Positions 6,119 to 12,387 of a DNA stretch of 12,387 bases are shown here, piece after piece (positions within the stretch are counted from its first letter, which is position 1; each line of letters starts with the position of its first letter). The stretch is from Flavobacteriia bacterium (GTDB taxonomy: Bacteria; Bacteroidota; Bacteroidia; Flavobacteriales; Flavobacteriaceae). A program made the translations under genes and the position numbers. The stretch lies in NCBI GenBank assembly GCA_011330545.1, contig DRQI01000255.1, positions 1 through 12,387 of the forward strand, given 5' to 3'. The notes below the pieces were generated by a model. The model ran no database searches. It saw only the letters and a list, made by a program, of their open reading frames with translations, and was not told the DNA's origin.

Positions 6119-8470
6119 ATGAATAAAATCATTAATAAGATAAAACAAAACAAAGTTAAAAGTATCATTTTAGCCATACTTTTAAGTTGGTATTATTTTT
6201 CATTACCCAACCCCCTTTTCAACGAACCCACTTCAACGGTAATAGAAAGCACAGAAGGCAAACTCTTAGGAGCCCAAATCGCCGATGATGAACAATGGCG
6301 TTTTCCGCATAGCGATAGTATTCCCTATAAATTTGAACGGAGTATTGTTACCTTTGAAGATGCCTATTTTTACAAGCATCCGGGTTTCAATCCGGTTTCA
6401 ATTGCCAAAGCCTTATGGCAAAATATAAAATCAGGTACGGTAAAACGTGGGGGCAGCACCCTCACACAACAAGTTATCCGGTTATCCCGTAAAGGCAAAT
6501 CGAGAACCTATTTTGAAAAAGCAATTGAAATAATACTGGCCACGCGTTTAGAATTGCGCTATTCTAAACATAAAATATTGACATTCTACACATCAAATGC
6601 ACCTTTTGGCGGAAATGTAGTAGGATTAGATATGGCATCATGGCGCTATTTTGGCAGAAACCCCAATGAATTATCATGGGCAGAAAGTGCTACTTTGGCC
6701 GTATTACCCAATGCGCCGAGCCTTATTTTTCCGGGAAAAAATAAACAGCGGTTGTTAAATAAACGAAATCGCTTATTAAAAAAATTAGCGGAAAACGGAA
6801 CTATTGATGACTTGACCTACCAATTAGCCATACAAGAAGAGTTACCGAAAAAACCATATCGGCTTCCGCAATTTGCACCCCATTTATTACAACAAATCAC
6901 AAAAGATAACAAAGGAAAACGCATTAAGACCTCGGTAAAATTTAGCTTACAAAAACGTGTCAACCAAATTGTAAAAATGCATTATAATAACTTACGTCAA
7001 AATCAAATTCACAATATTGCTGTATTGGTTTTAGATGTAAATTCACGAAAAGTATTGGCTTATATCGGTAATTCGCCCACCGATAGAGCCCATCAAAAAG
7101 ATGTTGATATTATTGACAAGCCCAGAAGTACCGGTAGTATTTTAAAACCTTTTTTATACGCGGGCATGTTAGATGCCGGTGAGATTTTACCTAATACCCT
7201 TGTGGCCGATGTCCCTACTCAAATTGCAGGTTACAACCCCAAAAATTTTAATATGGAATATGATGGTGCCGTACCGGCAAGCAGGGCATTGTCGCGTTCA
7301 TTAAATGTACCGGCAGTACGAATGTTACAACAATTTGGGTTAGATAGGTTTCATCATTACCTTAAGACCTTACACTTAAAAGATATTAAATACAATGCCA
7401 ATCACTACGGATTGTCATTAATTTTAGGCGGGGCAGAAAGCAATTTATGGGATTTGTGCAAAAGTTATGCTTCGTTATCTTCAACGCTAAATCACTACGA
7501 TACCACCCAAGGAAAATATTATAAAAATGAATTTGTCGAACCTACATATTTGGCAGATTATACAGTTGATTTTGGCGAACGCTCTACAGAGAAAACAGTA
7601 TTTGATGCAGGCGCTATTTATATGACTTACAAAGCCTTAAAAGAAGTCAATCGCCCTGAAGGCAATGAAAATTGGGAATTTTTCGATTCGTCGAAAGAAA
7701 TAGCTTGGAAAACAGGTACCAGTTTCGGTTTTCGCGATGCATGGGCCATTGGCACTACCAAAGATTATGTGGTAGGCGTTTGGGCAGGCAATGCCGATGG
7801 CGAAGGAAGGCCCGGATTGGTAGGGGTTTCTACGGCTGCCCCCATTCTTTTTGACGTGTTTGATATCTTGCCAAGAAGCAAATGGTTTGCCAAGCCTTTT
7901 GATGAATTGGAAAAAATTCCCGTATGTAGCAAAAGCGGATACCGGGCTTCAGAAATTTGCGAACAAAAAGATTCGGTATATGTACCACGTGCCGGATTAA
8001 AAACAAGGCCTTGCCCCTATCATTTTTGGATACATTTAAACGAAACCGAACAGTATCAAGTAAACTCATCGTGTTATCCTATAGGCAAGATGAAACACCA
8101 GAGTTGGTTTGTGCTTCCACCCTTGATGGAATATTACTATCAACGCAAAAACCCTACCTATAAAACCTTACCCAAATTCAAGCAAGGATGTGTATCGGAA
8201 GAAAAGCCAATAATGGATTTTATCTACCCAAAAGAAGCAATAAAAATATTTTTACCGAAAGGGTTTAATGAAAAACGGAACGATTTGGTTTTTAAGGTGG
8301 CACATGCAACACCCGATATAAAAATATTTTGGTATATAGATACCCGTTTTATCGGTACCACACAAACTTTTCACGAGATGGCCATTCAACCGAGCGTTGG
8401 CAAACATACCATTACGGCGATAGACGAGTTAGGAAATGAAATCAAAAGAAATATTGAAATTACCCGCTAA
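6119..8470 (+). CDS. pbpC: Penicillin-binding protein 1C (bifunctional peptidoglycan synthase)
   Basis: 783-residue class A PBP that polymerises and cross-links peptidoglycan in the periplasm, anchored by one N-terminal helix (about 15-30). The GT51 glycosyltransferase domain (about 45-225) has the catalytic Glu80 in FEDAYFYKHPGFN, then GGSTLTQQVIR (111-121), RLELRYSKHKIL and FGGNVVGLDMASWRYFGR, and AESATLAVLPNAPS. The transpeptidase domain (about 300-580) has SxxK as S340-I-L-K343, SxN as S394-L-N396 and KTGT at 531-534. A Cys-rich linker (CSKSGYRASEICEQ near 603) and a C-terminal PBP1C-type domain (about 700-783) identify it as PBP1C rather than 1A/1B. Length fits the family. Both active sites are complete. 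The ATG at 6119 gives the usual short cytoplasmic basic tail; its leader is repeat element C. Pairing with the upstream A2M gene is a known arrangement, thought to couple protease trapping with wall repair. Confidence 0.96.
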   Translation: MNKIINKIKQNKVKSIILAILLSWYYFSLPNPLFNEPTSTVIESTEGKLLGAQIADDEQWRFPHSDSIPYKFERSIVTFEDAYFYKHPGFNPVSIAKALWQNIKSGTVKRGGSTLTQQVIRLSRKGKSRTYFEKAIEIILATRLELRYSKHKILTFYTSNAPFGGNVVGLDMASWRYFGRNPNELSWAESATLAVLPNAPSLIFPGKNKQRLLNKRNRLLKKLAENGTIDDLTYQLAIQEELPKKPYRLPQFAPHLLQQITKDNKGKRIKTSVKFSLQKRVNQIVKMHYNNLRQNQIHNIAVLVLDVNSRKVLAYIGNSPTDRAHQKDVDIIDKPRSTGSILKPFLYAGMLDAGEILPNTLVADVPTQIAGYNPKNFNMEYDGAVPASRALSRSLNVPAVRMLQQFGLDRFHHYLKTLHLKDIKYNANHYGLSLILGGAESNLWDLCKSYASLSSTLNHYDTTQGKYYKNEFVEPTYLADYTVDFGERSTEKTVFDAGAIYMTYKALKEVNRPEGNENWEFFDSSKEIAWKTGTSFGFRDAWAIGTTKDYVVGVWAGNADGEGRPGLVGVSTAAPILFDVFDILPRSKWFAKPFDELEKIPVCSKSGYRASEICEQKDSVYVPRAGLKTRPCPYHFWIHLNETEQYQVNSSCYPIGKMKHQSWFVLPPLMEYYYQRKNPTYKTLPKFKQGCVSEEKPIMDFIYPKEAIKIFLPKGFNEKRNDLVFKVAHATPDIKIFWYIDTRFIGTTQTFHEMAIQPSVGKHTITAIDELGNEIKRNIEITR

Positions 8471-8473
8471 CCT

Positions 8474-8505
8474 TTTGCCAATCAATAGCAAATATAGTAT
8501 CTTGG
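8474..8505 (+). promoter_or_regulatory. Putative promoter of the LytTR regulator/kinase operon
   Basis: A TTTG (8474-8477) lies 20 nt before TATCTTGG (8498-8505), a near match to the Bacteroidota TAnnTTTG box with spacing in the usual range. The gap from the pbpC stop to the regulator ATG is only 65 nt, so read-through from pbpC is also possible. The inverted sequences TGCCAA (8476-8481) and TTGGCA (8502-8507) overlap the two boxes and resemble the operator repeats at 10648-10683. Confidence 0.4.
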
Positions 8506-8535
8506 CAGTAATTTTAACCAAATAACTCTAAACCC

Positions 8536-9264
8536 ATGTTAAAGACCGTATTGGTTGATGACGAAATCAACGCATTAGAGGCTTTAGAATGGAAACTTAA
8601 TCGTTACATTGATGATATTCAAATAATTAAATGTAACTCTCCTATTGAAGCTATTGATGTAATTCAAAAAGAAAAACCCGATTTGGTTTTTTTAGACATA
8701 GACATGCCTGAAATGGATGGCTTTACCATGTTACAACAATTATCAAACACCAATTTTGACCTTATTTTTACCACAGCACATGATGAATTTGCCTTGAAAG
8801 CCATAAAGGTTTCAGCAATTGATTATTTGTTAAAGCCGGTAGACAAAGACGAATTAATTACAGCGGTGGCCAAAGTAAAAGAATCGCGTAAAGGAAGCCA
8901 ATTGGAAGACAAACTACAGTTTTTGTTCTCTAATCTCAACAAAACAGACAAAATAAGTGTTTCTGCCGATGGTAAAATTTATCTGGTAGACAGAAAAGAG
9001 GTAATCATGCTAAAATCTGATAAAAGCTATACAACGGTTTTTTTGACCGGCGATAGAGAGATTTTAGTGACAAAAACATTGAAAGAGGTTGAAAAGAAAT
9101 TTCACTATCCCGAGTTTTTTAGAGTGCACAATTCGTTTTTAATCAATGTAAACCACGTAAAAGAATACCTAAAAAGTCTTGGAGGTGAACTAGTAATGAG
9201 CAACGGAATGAATGCCAGTATAAGCAGAAATAAGAAATCAGAATTGCTAGAAAGGCTTTTTTAA
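8536..9264 (+). CDS. LytTR-family response regulator
   Basis: 242-residue DNA-binding response regulator. The receiver domain (1-118) shows the acidic pair D8/D9, the phosphoacceptor D54 in FLDIDMPEMDG, T80 in FTTAHDEFALKA and K100 in YLLKPVDKDEL. The C-terminal LytTR domain (about 138-242) starts KISVSADGKIYLVDRKEVIMLKS in outline and contains the signatures YTTVFL, KTLKEVEKKF and FFRVHNSFLINVNHVKEY. Such proteins bind short direct repeats spaced by two helical turns. The kinase gene follows after only 9 nt, so the two are surely cotranscribed and partners. A likely target is the repeat array at 10648-10704, and possibly the gene's own promoter. Confidence 0.95.
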   Translation: MLKTVLVDDEINALEALEWKLNRYIDDIQIIKCNSPIEAIDVIQKEKPDLVFLDIDMPEMDGFTMLQQLSNTNFDLIFTTAHDEFALKAIKVSAIDYLLKPVDKDELITAVAKVKESRKGSQLEDKLQFLFSNLNKTDKISVSADGKIYLVDRKEVIMLKSDKSYTTVFLTGDREILVTKTLKEVEKKFHYPEFFRVHNSFLINVNHVKEYLKSLGGELVMSNGMNASISRNKKSELLERLF

Positions 9265-9273
9265 ATCTTTTTT

Positions 9274-10605
9274 ATGTTGTTAGATTTTAGTTCTGAAATT
9301 TATTCTTGGGTAAGAGGGGCATTACTTATCTTATCTATTTACCACTTAGTAATTTATATTCAGAATAAAGACAAACTATATCTATTTTACAGCCTTTACT
9401 TACTTAGTTTTTTTATCTATTTCTTAAAAGATATAAGTACCCCTGATTATCGGCCAATTTACAACTATATCAACTTTTCGTTACAATTTTTGGGCTATGC
9501 CGCCTATGTACTTTTTGCCAGAAAACTACTGCGCACCAAAAAATATATTCCCGAATGGGATGTGCTCTTAGTGATTGAATATAAGCTGTTTTTAATAATC
9601 GCATTCGTATTTTTAATTATTCAAGCTATCTATGGATATAATTATCAAGAACGGTTATTTTTTATATTGATGCCTATTTTTAGCGTTTTTTCATTACTTA
9701 CCTATATAGTACTAACCAAAATAAAAGGCAGCCATGTAACCTTCTTCATCATTGGTTCGTTAACCTATGTATTCTTGGCTAATATTAGCTTTTTAGGCCC
9801 CTTTGCCTTAGGGAATACCTATATGCAAGAAAGAGGTATAGAGCCCATGTTTTTTACCTATATAGGAGCTATTATTGAAACTACAATGTTCGCTTTAATT
9901 ATTGGGTATAGAAATAGGATTTTCAAAGAAAAAATAAAAGATGCCGAACTTCAATTGGCATTAAAAACCAAGGAAATGAGCGACTTGAAAATGACGGTTT
10001 TACAAACCCAAATGGATCCGCATTTTTTGTATAATTCACTAAACTCTATCAATAACTTTGTCTTGAAAAACGACATTGAAACAGCATCTGATTATATTAC
10101 GAAGTTTTCAAGGTTGATTCGTGAAATTCTAAAAAACTCTTCCCGCTTAACAATTCCGTTCGAAGAAGATTTAGGCGTTCAAGGCCTGTATGTACGACTC
10201 GAACAAATGCGAATGACAGGAGGATTTGATTATATCGTTACCATTGATAATACCATTGATTTGAATAAAATTCAAGTACCGCCATTGTTTATGCAACCGT
10301 ATATTGAAAATGCTATTTGGCATGGATTTTCAAATAAAAAAGGATATAAAAAAATAAGCCTTACCATTTATGATGAAGGTGAAAATATACGGTGTGAAAT
10401 TATTGATAACGGTGTGGGGATAGACAAGACAAAATCACGTAAAAAAGATAAAAAAAGCGAACGGAAACCCTTTGGGCTACGGGCTTCAGAAGACAGGATT
10501 AAAATGTTGCATGAAAACCTTAATGTATACGTAATTATTGAAGATATTTCTGACGAATCAACTACAGGAACAAAGGTTACCATTAAATTCCCTAAGAAAA
10601 TTTAA
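9274..10605 (+). CDS. LytS-type sensor histidine kinase with seven-TM input domain
   Basis: 443-residue membrane kinase. Seven hydrophobic helices are readable at about 13-30, 36-52, 63-82, 98-120, 127-150, 155-175 and 191-212, matching the 7TMR-DISM 7TM type of input domain. The usual periplasmic DISM domain and signal peptide before the helices are absent, so sensing is presumably through the membrane bundle. A coiled-coil-like linker (about 213-245) leads to the His_kinase (PF06580-type) motif LQTQMDPHFLYNSLNSINNF with phosphoacceptor H250. The ATPase has the N box PYIENAIWHG (N346), the G1 box DNGVGID (378-384), a Lys-rich lid and FGLRASEDRI. It should autophosphorylate and pass phosphate to D54 of the regulator 9 nt upstream. 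There is no Shine-Dalgarno before the ATG (the upstream bases are a T-run), so translation is probably coupled to the regulator. Confidence 0.94.
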   Translation: MLLDFSSEIYSWVRGALLILSIYHLVIYIQNKDKLYLFYSLYLLSFFIYFLKDISTPDYRPIYNYINFSLQFLGYAAYVLFARKLLRTKKYIPEWDVLLVIEYKLFLIIAFVFLIIQAIYGYNYQERLFFILMPIFSVFSLLTYIVLTKIKGSHVTFFIIGSLTYVFLANISFLGPFALGNTYMQERGIEPMFFTYIGAIIETTMFALIIGYRNRIFKEKIKDAELQLALKTKEMSDLKMTVLQTQMDPHFLYNSLNSINNFVLKNDIETASDYITKFSRLIREILKNSSRLTIPFEEDLGVQGLYVRLEQMRMTGGFDYIVTIDNTIDLNKIQVPPLFMQPYIENAIWHGFSNKKGYKKISLTIYDEGENIRCEIIDNGVGIDKTKSRKKDKKSERKPFGLRASEDRIKMLHENLNVYVIIEDISDESTTGTKVTIKFPKKI

Positions 10606-10647
10606 CAAAAAAATAAAAAACAAAAGGCAGAACGAAAAAGCTGATAT

Positions 10648-10704
10648 TACCATTTATTGGCAAAATAATACCATTTGTTGGCATTTTTACACCAATTATT
10701 TATT
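10648..10704 (+). promoter_or_regulatory. Direct-repeat operator array, probable LytTR binding sites
   Basis: TACCATTTATTGGCA (10648-10662) and TACCATTTGTTGGCA (10669-10683) match at 14 of 15 positions and start exactly 21 bp apart, two helical turns. A third, degenerate copy starts in phase at 10690 (CACCAATTATTTATT, 9 of 15). LytTR domains are known to bind such ~10-bp direct repeats at this spacing, and ACCATTTGTT is close to the AlgR-type half-site ACCGTTCGTC (7 of 10 positions). The array sits 43 nt after a LytTR/kinase operon and just upstream of a lone TAnnTTTG box. The repeat is read directly; the ligand is inferred. Confidence 0.65.
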
Positions 10705-10731
10705 TTTTATAAAAAGCACAAAAACAAAATG

Positions 10732-10739
10732 TAATTTTG
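10732..10739 (+). promoter_or_regulatory. -7 promoter box TAATTTTG for the small downstream gene
   Basis: Perfect match to TAnnTTTG, 30 nt before the ATG at 10770. No TTG is found 17-23 nt upstream, where the -33 element should be; that DNA is A/T-rich and the third operator repeat ends just before it. A missing -33 element plus adjacent operator repeats suggests an activator-dependent promoter. Confidence 0.5.
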
Positions 10740-10769
10740 AGAAAACTAATTCAAGCCCCTTAAGCACCG

Positions 10770-11045
10770 ATGTCAATATCATCTTTTTCAAAACCTTCAG
10801 ACAGTGACGTCTTACAAAAAGTAATTGAAAAAGACAGCATCATCAGTTTTGTTGACAAAGGCAGTATTCTTCAAAATGTAAGTGAAACACTTTATGTTAG
10901 AACAGTCAAAATTAAAATAGACAAAAAAGAAGTTTTAAAAAGAGTAGTTTATATTAAAAAAGGAATTACATGGTTATTTAAGGCAATAGAAACAGTTACG
11001 CCGGTTACTAATCTCACACCACAAAAAGAAAAAAGTGTTCATTAA
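10770..11045 (+). CDS. Small hypothetical protein, candidate target of the LytTR system
   Basis: 91-residue, Lys-rich protein that I do not recognise. There is no signal peptide or membrane helix; residues 12-70 look like an alternating helix/strand domain (DVLQKVIEKDSIISFV, then TLYVRTVKIKIDKKEVLKRV, YIKKGITWLFKAIE) with a polar tail. The ATG at 10770 lies at a sensible distance from the TAnnTTTG box at 10732, and a hairpin terminator follows at 11120, so it has the layout of a single-gene transcription unit. Position right after the kinase gene and its operator array suggests it is controlled by that system. Reality as a gene is supported by context and lack of a competing ORF, not by homology. 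Confidence 0.55.
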   Translation: MSISSFSKPSDSDVLQKVIEKDSIISFVDKGSILQNVSETLYVRTVKIKIDKKEVLKRVVYIKKGITWLFKAIETVTPVTNLTPQKEKSVH

Positions 11046-11119
11046 AATTCAACAAAACCGGTTTGCGTATGTGGGAAAACTGCTATAAAAAGAAAAACTA
11101 AATTCACCCTAAACCATTA

Positions 11120-11158
11120 AAAACCTCAAAATAAAATAGTTATTTTTTTTGAGGTTTT
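11120..11158. terminator. Bidirectional hairpin terminator between convergent genes
   Basis: AAAACCTCAAAA (11120-11131) pairs perfectly with TTTTGAGGTTTT (11147-11158); an alternative inner pairing AAAATAA/TTATTTT (11128-11134 with 11140-11146) shortens the loop to five bases. On the minus strand the stem runs into a T-tract. It serves the small gene on the plus strand and the CYTH gene on the minus strand, and overlaps the last codons and stop of the latter. Confidence 0.65.
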
Positions 11159-11631
11159 CTTTTCCATGTATTGTAAGGCTTTTTACTCAATGTAGCATTG
11201 TAATACTTTTTTTTACCGGTAACTTCTTTACCTAACCAAAGTGGTTTTTTATATAGTTCGCCTACAGAATGTAATTCAATTTCTGCAATGTATAATCCTT
11301 TGTTATCACCTAAAAACTCGTCAACTTCAACAATATGATTCTCAATTTTTACCAAGTATCTTATTTTTTCAATAGCTGCGGTTTCACTTAACAACAATAA
11401 TTGCTCGGCGTCATCTTTAGAAATTTCTTTTTCCCATTCAAATCGGCTGGTACCATGATCATAAGACAGTCCTTTTATCGTAATATATCCGGTTTCATCA
11501 ATCACTCTGATTCTTACCACCCGGTACTTATTAGAGTTTAAAAACCCTTGTTTTATGTAAATTTTATCATAACAATCCTTTTTAAAACCGGTAGAGTTGA
11601 CCAAAAATTTGCGTTCAATTTCAATAGGCAT
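11140..11631 (-). CDS. CYTH-domain protein (triphosphate tunnel metalloenzyme family)
   Basis: 163-residue compact CYTH domain. The N-terminus MPIEIERKFLV carries the family-defining ExExK (E4, E6, K8). Further tunnel residues are seen in RVVRIRV, YITIKG, FEWEKEI, KIRYLVKI, VEVDEF and YIAEIEL, alternating basic and acidic strands as expected for the eight-stranded tunnel that binds triphosphate and divalent metal. Short bacterial members of this type are usually inorganic triphosphatases (tripolyphosphate hydrolysis); annotation as class IV adenylate cyclase or thiamine triphosphatase is less likely but not excluded by sequence. There is no CHAD domain. It ends in a very basic tail (KKPYNTWKRKPQKK) encoded inside the terminator region. 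Cytoplasmic; no obvious functional link to its neighbours. Confidence 0.9.
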   Translation of the reverse strand: MPIEIERKFLVNSTGFKKDCYDKIYIKQGFLNSNKYRVVRIRVIDETGYITIKGLSYDHGTSRFEWEKEISKDDAEQLLLLSETAAIEKIRYLVKIENHIVEVDEFLGDNKGLYIAEIELHSVGELYKKPLWLGKEVTGKKKYYNATLSKKPYNTWKRKPQKK

Positions 11632-11659
11632 AGTAACGAGTATCTAAATATAAACGGTT

Positions 11660-11681
11660 GCCTTCCGAAAAGGCTTTTATT
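11660..11681 (+). other. Small hairpin with T-rich tail in the divergent intergenic region
   Basis: GCCTT-CCGAA-AAGGC (11660-11674) followed by TTTTATT. It looks like a weak intrinsic terminator, but lies between two divergent genes, where it would act on antisense transcripts or within the porZ leader region. It may also be chance. The rest of 11632-11743 is AT-rich. Confidence 0.25.
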
Positions 11682-11715
11682 AGCACTAAAAATACTGTTT
11701 TTATCGTTAATTAGA

Positions 11716-11723
11716 TATCTTTG
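11716..11723 (+). promoter_or_regulatory. -7 promoter box TATCTTTG of the porZ-like gene
   Basis: Exact TAnnTTTG match 20 nt before the ATG at 11744. No good TTG is visible at the -33 distance (the region around 11692-11700 reads CTGTTTTT-like DNA), so only the proximal box is supported. Confidence 0.45.
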
Positions 11724-11743
11724 ACAAGATTATCATTTTTATT

Positions 11744-12387
11744 ATGAAGCGCTATCTCAATTTATGGTTACTTTTTCTTACGTTAACAAGTTGGTCACAG
11801 ACCGATTTTAGTACCAGTTGGGAAGATTTTTACTCCTATAACAATGTAAAAGATTTTATCAAAGTTGACACCAAAATTTATGCGGTAACAGACAATGCTG
11901 TTTTTATTTATGATACGGTAACACAAGAAATTCAAAAACTATCTTCCGTTCAAGGATTGACAGGAGAAACAACTACCAGCATATATTTTAGCAAAACCTT
12001 TCAACGGTTGATTATTGGGTATCAAACAGGGCTGTTAGAAATAGTAGATGCTGATGGTAAGATTACCGTAGCCAATGATATTGAAAGGCTGACCATTACC
12101 GGAGAAAAAGAAATCAAGCATATCACCGAATTCAATAACAAACTGTACTTATCAACCCCGTTTGCCGTTGTAGTTTACGACATCGAGAACTTACAATTTG
12201 GCGATACGTATTTTATAGGGAACAATTCTACAACAGTTTCTATAAATCAAATTGCCGTATTCAATGATGTTATTTATGCCGCTACCGAAATAGGTATTTT
12301 TACGGCAGATGCCAATGCCCAAAATTTAATAGATTTTAATAATTGGCAACAACCTCAGGGTGATTTTTTAGGAAATTTTAAAACTAT
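11744..12387 (+). CDS. porZ: PorZ-like T9SS component, N-terminal beta-propeller (3' partial)
   Basis: Open from ATG 11744 to the window edge (214 codons seen). A signal peptide is clear (residues 1-19, MKRYLNLWLLFLTLTSWSQ). The mature start TDFSTSWEDFYSYNNVKDF is typical of PorZ-type proteins. It is followed by repeated propeller blades of the form 'KIYAVTDNAVFIYD', 'RLIIGYQTGLLEIVD', 'KLYLSTPFAVVVYDI' and 'VIYAATEIGIFTAD'. In Porphyromonas gingivalis PorZ belongs to the surface attachment complex with PorU, PorV and PorQ that sorts type IX cargo and attaches A-LPS. Full-length members are around 750-800 residues, so about three quarters lies beyond the window. Propeller proteins of two-component systems share the blade motif, but the N-terminal sequence favours PorZ. 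Confidence 0.8.
   Translation, partial: MKRYLNLWLLFLTLTSWSQTDFSTSWEDFYSYNNVKDFIKVDTKIYAVTDNAVFIYDTVTQEIQKLSSVQGLTGETTTSIYFSKTFQRLIIGYQTGLLEIVDADGKITVANDIERLTITGEKEIKHITEFNNKLYLSTPFAVVVYDIENLQFGDTYFIGNNSTTVSINQIAVFNDVIYAATEIGIFTADANAQNLIDFNNWQQPQGDFLGNFKT

Noticed and set aside
8476..8507. TGCCAA...TTGGCA as the pbpC terminator hairpin
   Set aside because: Only a 6-bp stem with a 20-nt loop and no T-run; overlap with promoter boxes makes an operator role likelier.
10538..10807. 89-codon plus-strand ORF bridging the kinase end and the small gene
   Set aside because: Out of frame with both genes, runs through the operator array and promoter box, and is low-complexity (N, K, I rich).
11055..11064. 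AAACCGGTTT palindrome after the small gene
   Set aside because: A lone 10-bp palindrome without repeats or an adjacent promoter; could be chance.

Overview
The window looks like a chromosomal stretch from a member of the Bacteroidota, most likely a marine-type Flavobacteriaceae. The DNA is visibly AT-rich. Start codons mostly lack a Shine-Dalgarno sequence. Promoter-like boxes fit the Bacteroidota consensus (TTG / TAnnTTTG) rather than -35/-10 sigma70 boxes. The last gene resembles PorZ of the type IX secretion system, which is restricted to this phylum. The organism assignment is inferred from these features, not from a database search.

Layout. Positions 1-5074 hold most of a bacterial alpha-2-macroglobulin gene with an intact CVEQ thioester; its 5' end lies outside the window. 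Positions 5075-6118 are a repeat-rich zone. It has three copies of a ~165-nt structured intergenic element (A 5075-5241, B 5706-5868, C 5945-6112), a small Coa1-family membrane protein gene between A and B, and between B and C a short open fragment resembling the C-terminus of a DUF559-type endonuclease. pbpC (penicillin-binding protein 1C, 6119-8470) starts 6 nt after element C. A2M plus pbpC is a classic bacterial pair (protease trap plus peptidoglycan repair); here the pair is split by the repeats and the Coa1-like gene.

Positions 8536-10605 are a two-gene signalling operon: a LytTR response regulator, then a seven-TM LytS-type sensor kinase. About 40 nt after the kinase there are two near-identical 15-bp direct repeats exactly 21 bp apart, with a weaker third copy in phase. 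A perfect TAnnTTTG box follows, without a -33 element, and then a 91-codon gene of unknown function. I read this as a LytTR-activated promoter driving the small gene. A related inverted TGCCAA/TTGGCA pair overlaps the putative promoter of the regulator itself, so autoregulation is plausible.

The small gene converges on a CYTH-domain (triphosphate tunnel) gene on the minus strand, with a shared hairpin terminator. Divergently, the start of a PorZ-like gene runs off the right edge.

The two items most worth a second look are the repeat element and the LytTR-type operator array. Each repeat element is an inverted pair of the same two-hairpin module. Its outer hairpins differ in sequence from copy to copy but remain self-complementary, and one half-to-half pairing shows a compensatory change.
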